This document shows, in pieces, positions 62,716 to 64,000 of a DNA stretch of 64,000 nucleotides. Source of the stretch: JBBQXK01 sp038209775. GTDB taxonomy: Bacteria; Pseudomonadota; Alphaproteobacteria; Rhodobacterales; Rhodobacteraceae. Below the pieces are notes generated by a model. The model did no database searches and was not told where the DNA came from. It was given only the letters and a program-made list of their open reading frames with translations. Where the stretch lies: NCBI GenBank assembly GCA_038209775.1, contig JBBQXK010000004.1, forward strand, positions 83,595 to 147,594, in the 5' to 3' direction. The number at the start of each line of letters is the position of its first letter. Within the stretch, counting starts at the first letter, position 1. The position numbers and the translations under genes were made by a program.

Positions 62716-63483
62716 CTATGCCTTCGGCACCAACAACTTCGCAGGCCGGATCGCTTCGGCGGCCTTGAACAGCCCGAAGGTCTGGTTGACGTAGTTCACG
62801 ACACCCGAAATCTTCTCCAGATAGGCCAGCAATTCCGGCGTCTTGACCGCCTCGACCAGTTGCACCGCACGCTCCGGCCCGACAGCCTCGAACTGGCAAT
62901 AGAACAGCGGCTCGCCGCGTTTCAGGATCAGGTCGCGCTCGGGCTCATGCCACTCGAACGCCCACATCAGCGGGCGCGGCCAGACCGAAACCGGGAACCG
63001 CCCGCCAAAGATCGTGCCCGGAAGGCTTTCGCGCCGATAGTGGGCAAAGGTGCCAAGCTGGGTCATGTACACCAGCTCATCCGCGATGAAACAATAGGGC
63101 AGCGACAACTGGATCGTCGGGCGGTCGGGGTAACGCCACTCCGCCTCGTTTACCAGCGTCAGCACCTGATTGAGCTTGGACGACCGCACCGGACTGGCCG
63201 TGCCCGCCCGGTTGATCAGCACCGGCTTGCCCTTGTCGTCCCGCGAAAACCCGATGTGCAGGTCGAACGGGCATTTCACCACGAAATACCGGCTTTCCAT
63301 CTGTATCACCGCCGGGCAGCGGCTCGCGCTTTTGGCATGGGCCTTGTTGGTCTGACGAAACATCAGCCGCTCGGGCGCATCATACAATATGGCCCCCTTG
63401 TCACTGGTCAGGAACCACCCCACCGTCACCGGCCCCGATTTCGGGCCCTCGTCCGGCCGGTCAAAACTGACGTTGATTTCCAT
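62716..63483 (-). CDS. Unrecognised 255-residue protein
   Basis: I do not recognise the family. The ATG (MEINVSFDRPDEGPKS) has AAGGG a few bases upstream; the longer frame has no support. The protein is rich in aromatic residues and Cys/Trp blocks: RCPAVIQMESRYFVVKCPFD, LPYCFIADELVYMTQLGTF, RPLMWAFEWHEPERDLILKRG and LFYCQFEAVGPERAVQL. No signal peptide or membrane helix is evident. It is likely a cytoplasmic enzyme or binding protein. It stands between deoD (convergent) and an MFS gene on the same strand. Confidence 0.6.
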   Translation of the reverse strand: MEINVSFDRPDEGPKSGPVTVGWFLTSDKGAILYDAPERLMFRQTNKAHAKSASRCPAVIQMESRYFVVKCPFDLHIGFSRDDKGKPVLINRAGTASPVRSSKLNQVLTLVNEAEWRYPDRPTIQLSLPYCFIADELVYMTQLGTFAHYRRESLPGTIFGGRFPVSVWPRPLMWAFEWHEPERDLILKRGEPLFYCQFEAVGPERAVQLVEAVKTPELLAYLEKISGVVNYVNQTFGLFKAAEAIRPAKLLVPKA

Positions 63484-63534
63484 ATGATCCGCCCTTGAAT
63501 TTCCCCGCCAGACTTGCCGCATACGGCCAGCCTG

Positions 63535-64000
63535 TCAATGCCGCACCAACCCCGCCCCCGCGCTCTTGTCCAACCGCAGGAACCCCAGCGCCGACCCCAG
63601 CGCCAACACCGTCACCATGGCGAACACCACGCCAAAGTTGCCCGCATCCACCGCCGCCACCCCGCGCAACGCCCCCGTCACCTCCAGCGTCAGCGCGGCC
63701 AGCGTGATGCCGATAGACCCCGACAACTGTTGCAACACGGCGGTCAAGCTGGTGGCCTGGCTCAACCGTGCCGGTTCGACCTCGGCATAGGCAATCGCGT
63801 TGATCGCGGTAAACTGCAACGACCGCGACACCCCGCCCACGAACAGCACCGCCAGCATGATCACGACAGGCGTGACAGGCGTGAACAGCGCAGGCCCCGC
63901 CAACAGAACCGCCGACACCACGGCATTGCCCACCACCACCCCGCGAAAGCCAAACCGCCGCAACAGGGGTTGCGCCGCAAACTTCATCAACATCGCCCCA
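63535..64000 (-). CDS. MFS transporter (EmrB/DHA2-like), C-terminal part only
   Basis: This is the C-terminal portion of a major facilitator permease whose start lies beyond the right edge. About 155 residues are visible, with at least four membrane helices (GVVVGNAVVSAVLLAGPALF, VVIMLAVLFVGGVSRSLQF, SIGITLAALTLEVTG, FGVVFAMVTVLALGSALGFL). The loop SQATSLTAVLQQLSGSIG resembles the second-half helix arrangement of DHA2 exporters. The substrate cannot be inferred. Confidence 0.75.
   Translation of the reverse strand, partial: GAMLMKFAAQPLLRRFGFRGVVVGNAVVSAVLLAGPALFTPVTPVVIMLAVLFVGGVSRSLQFTAINAIAYAEVEPARLSQATSLTAVLQQLSGSIGITLAALTLEVTGALRGVAAVDAGNFGVVFAMVTVLALGSALGFLRLDKSAGAGLVRH

Noticed and set aside
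1..64000. CRISPR arrays, integrases, transposases or phage genes
   Set aside because: No repeat-spacer pattern or corresponding protein motifs were seen anywhere in the window.

Overview
This window is high-GC chromosomal DNA from an alphaproteobacterium, most likely of the Rhodobacterales/Rhodobacteraceae. The evidence is a TrcR-type (DUF1013) cell-cycle regulator, a Rhodobacter-like serC/serA/serB arrangement, dense ATG/TGA stop-start overlaps, GTG and TTG starts, and GC-rich hairpins carrying a shared GGAGTAyTTG-type block at several convergent gene ends. I see no phage, integrase, insertion sequence, CRISPR array or tRNA. One small SRP RNA gene (ffs) is present.

The left part (about 1-31 kb) is mostly core metabolism and housekeeping. 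It holds a truncated agmatinase; a TctD/TctE-like two-component system divergent from a periplasmic binding protein; a metallophosphoesterase; the serine genes serA, serC and serB; a GNAT acetyltransferase; zapE; an MFS transporter with a divergent MarR regulator; and maiA plus a thiolase. Next come pbpC with a very large alpha-2-macroglobulin-like protein, a hybrid sensor kinase with two receivers, an RNase T2, trcR, two small unrecognised genes, and the dnaX-ybaB-recR cluster.

The middle and right part (about 31-61 kb) is a large accessory-looking catabolic region built from modules. Module A is a tandem-winged-helix GntR regulator with a glycosyltransferase, divergent from a polyamine-type ABC transporter operon that continues through a second, paralogous glycosyltransferase, two cupins, an aldehyde dehydrogenase and a saccharopine-dehydrogenase-like enzyme. 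Module B is an amidohydrolase lacking the usual HxH, followed by a complete dipeptide/opine-type ABC transporter. Module C is a leaderless solute-binding-like protein, a second amidohydrolase and two PuuE/NodB-type deacetylase-fold enzymes. Module D is a SIS protein, a DeoR regulator, a BtpA-like barrel, a second SIS protein, a PfkB kinase and an Asp/Glu/hydantoin racemase. Downstream of ffs lie an M24/creatinase-like protein, a HAD phosphatase and deoD, then an unrecognised protein and a truncated MFS transporter.

Taken together (inference), modules A-D look like a pathway that imports N-containing, possibly glycosylated or ureide/amide-like compounds, opens them with amidohydrolase and PuuE-type enzymes, and processes a phosphorylated amino-sugar or fructosamine-like moiety with the SIS/PfkB pair. 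The substrate cannot be determined from sequence alone. Two paralogous glycosyltransferases inside transporter/catabolic operons are the most unusual element.
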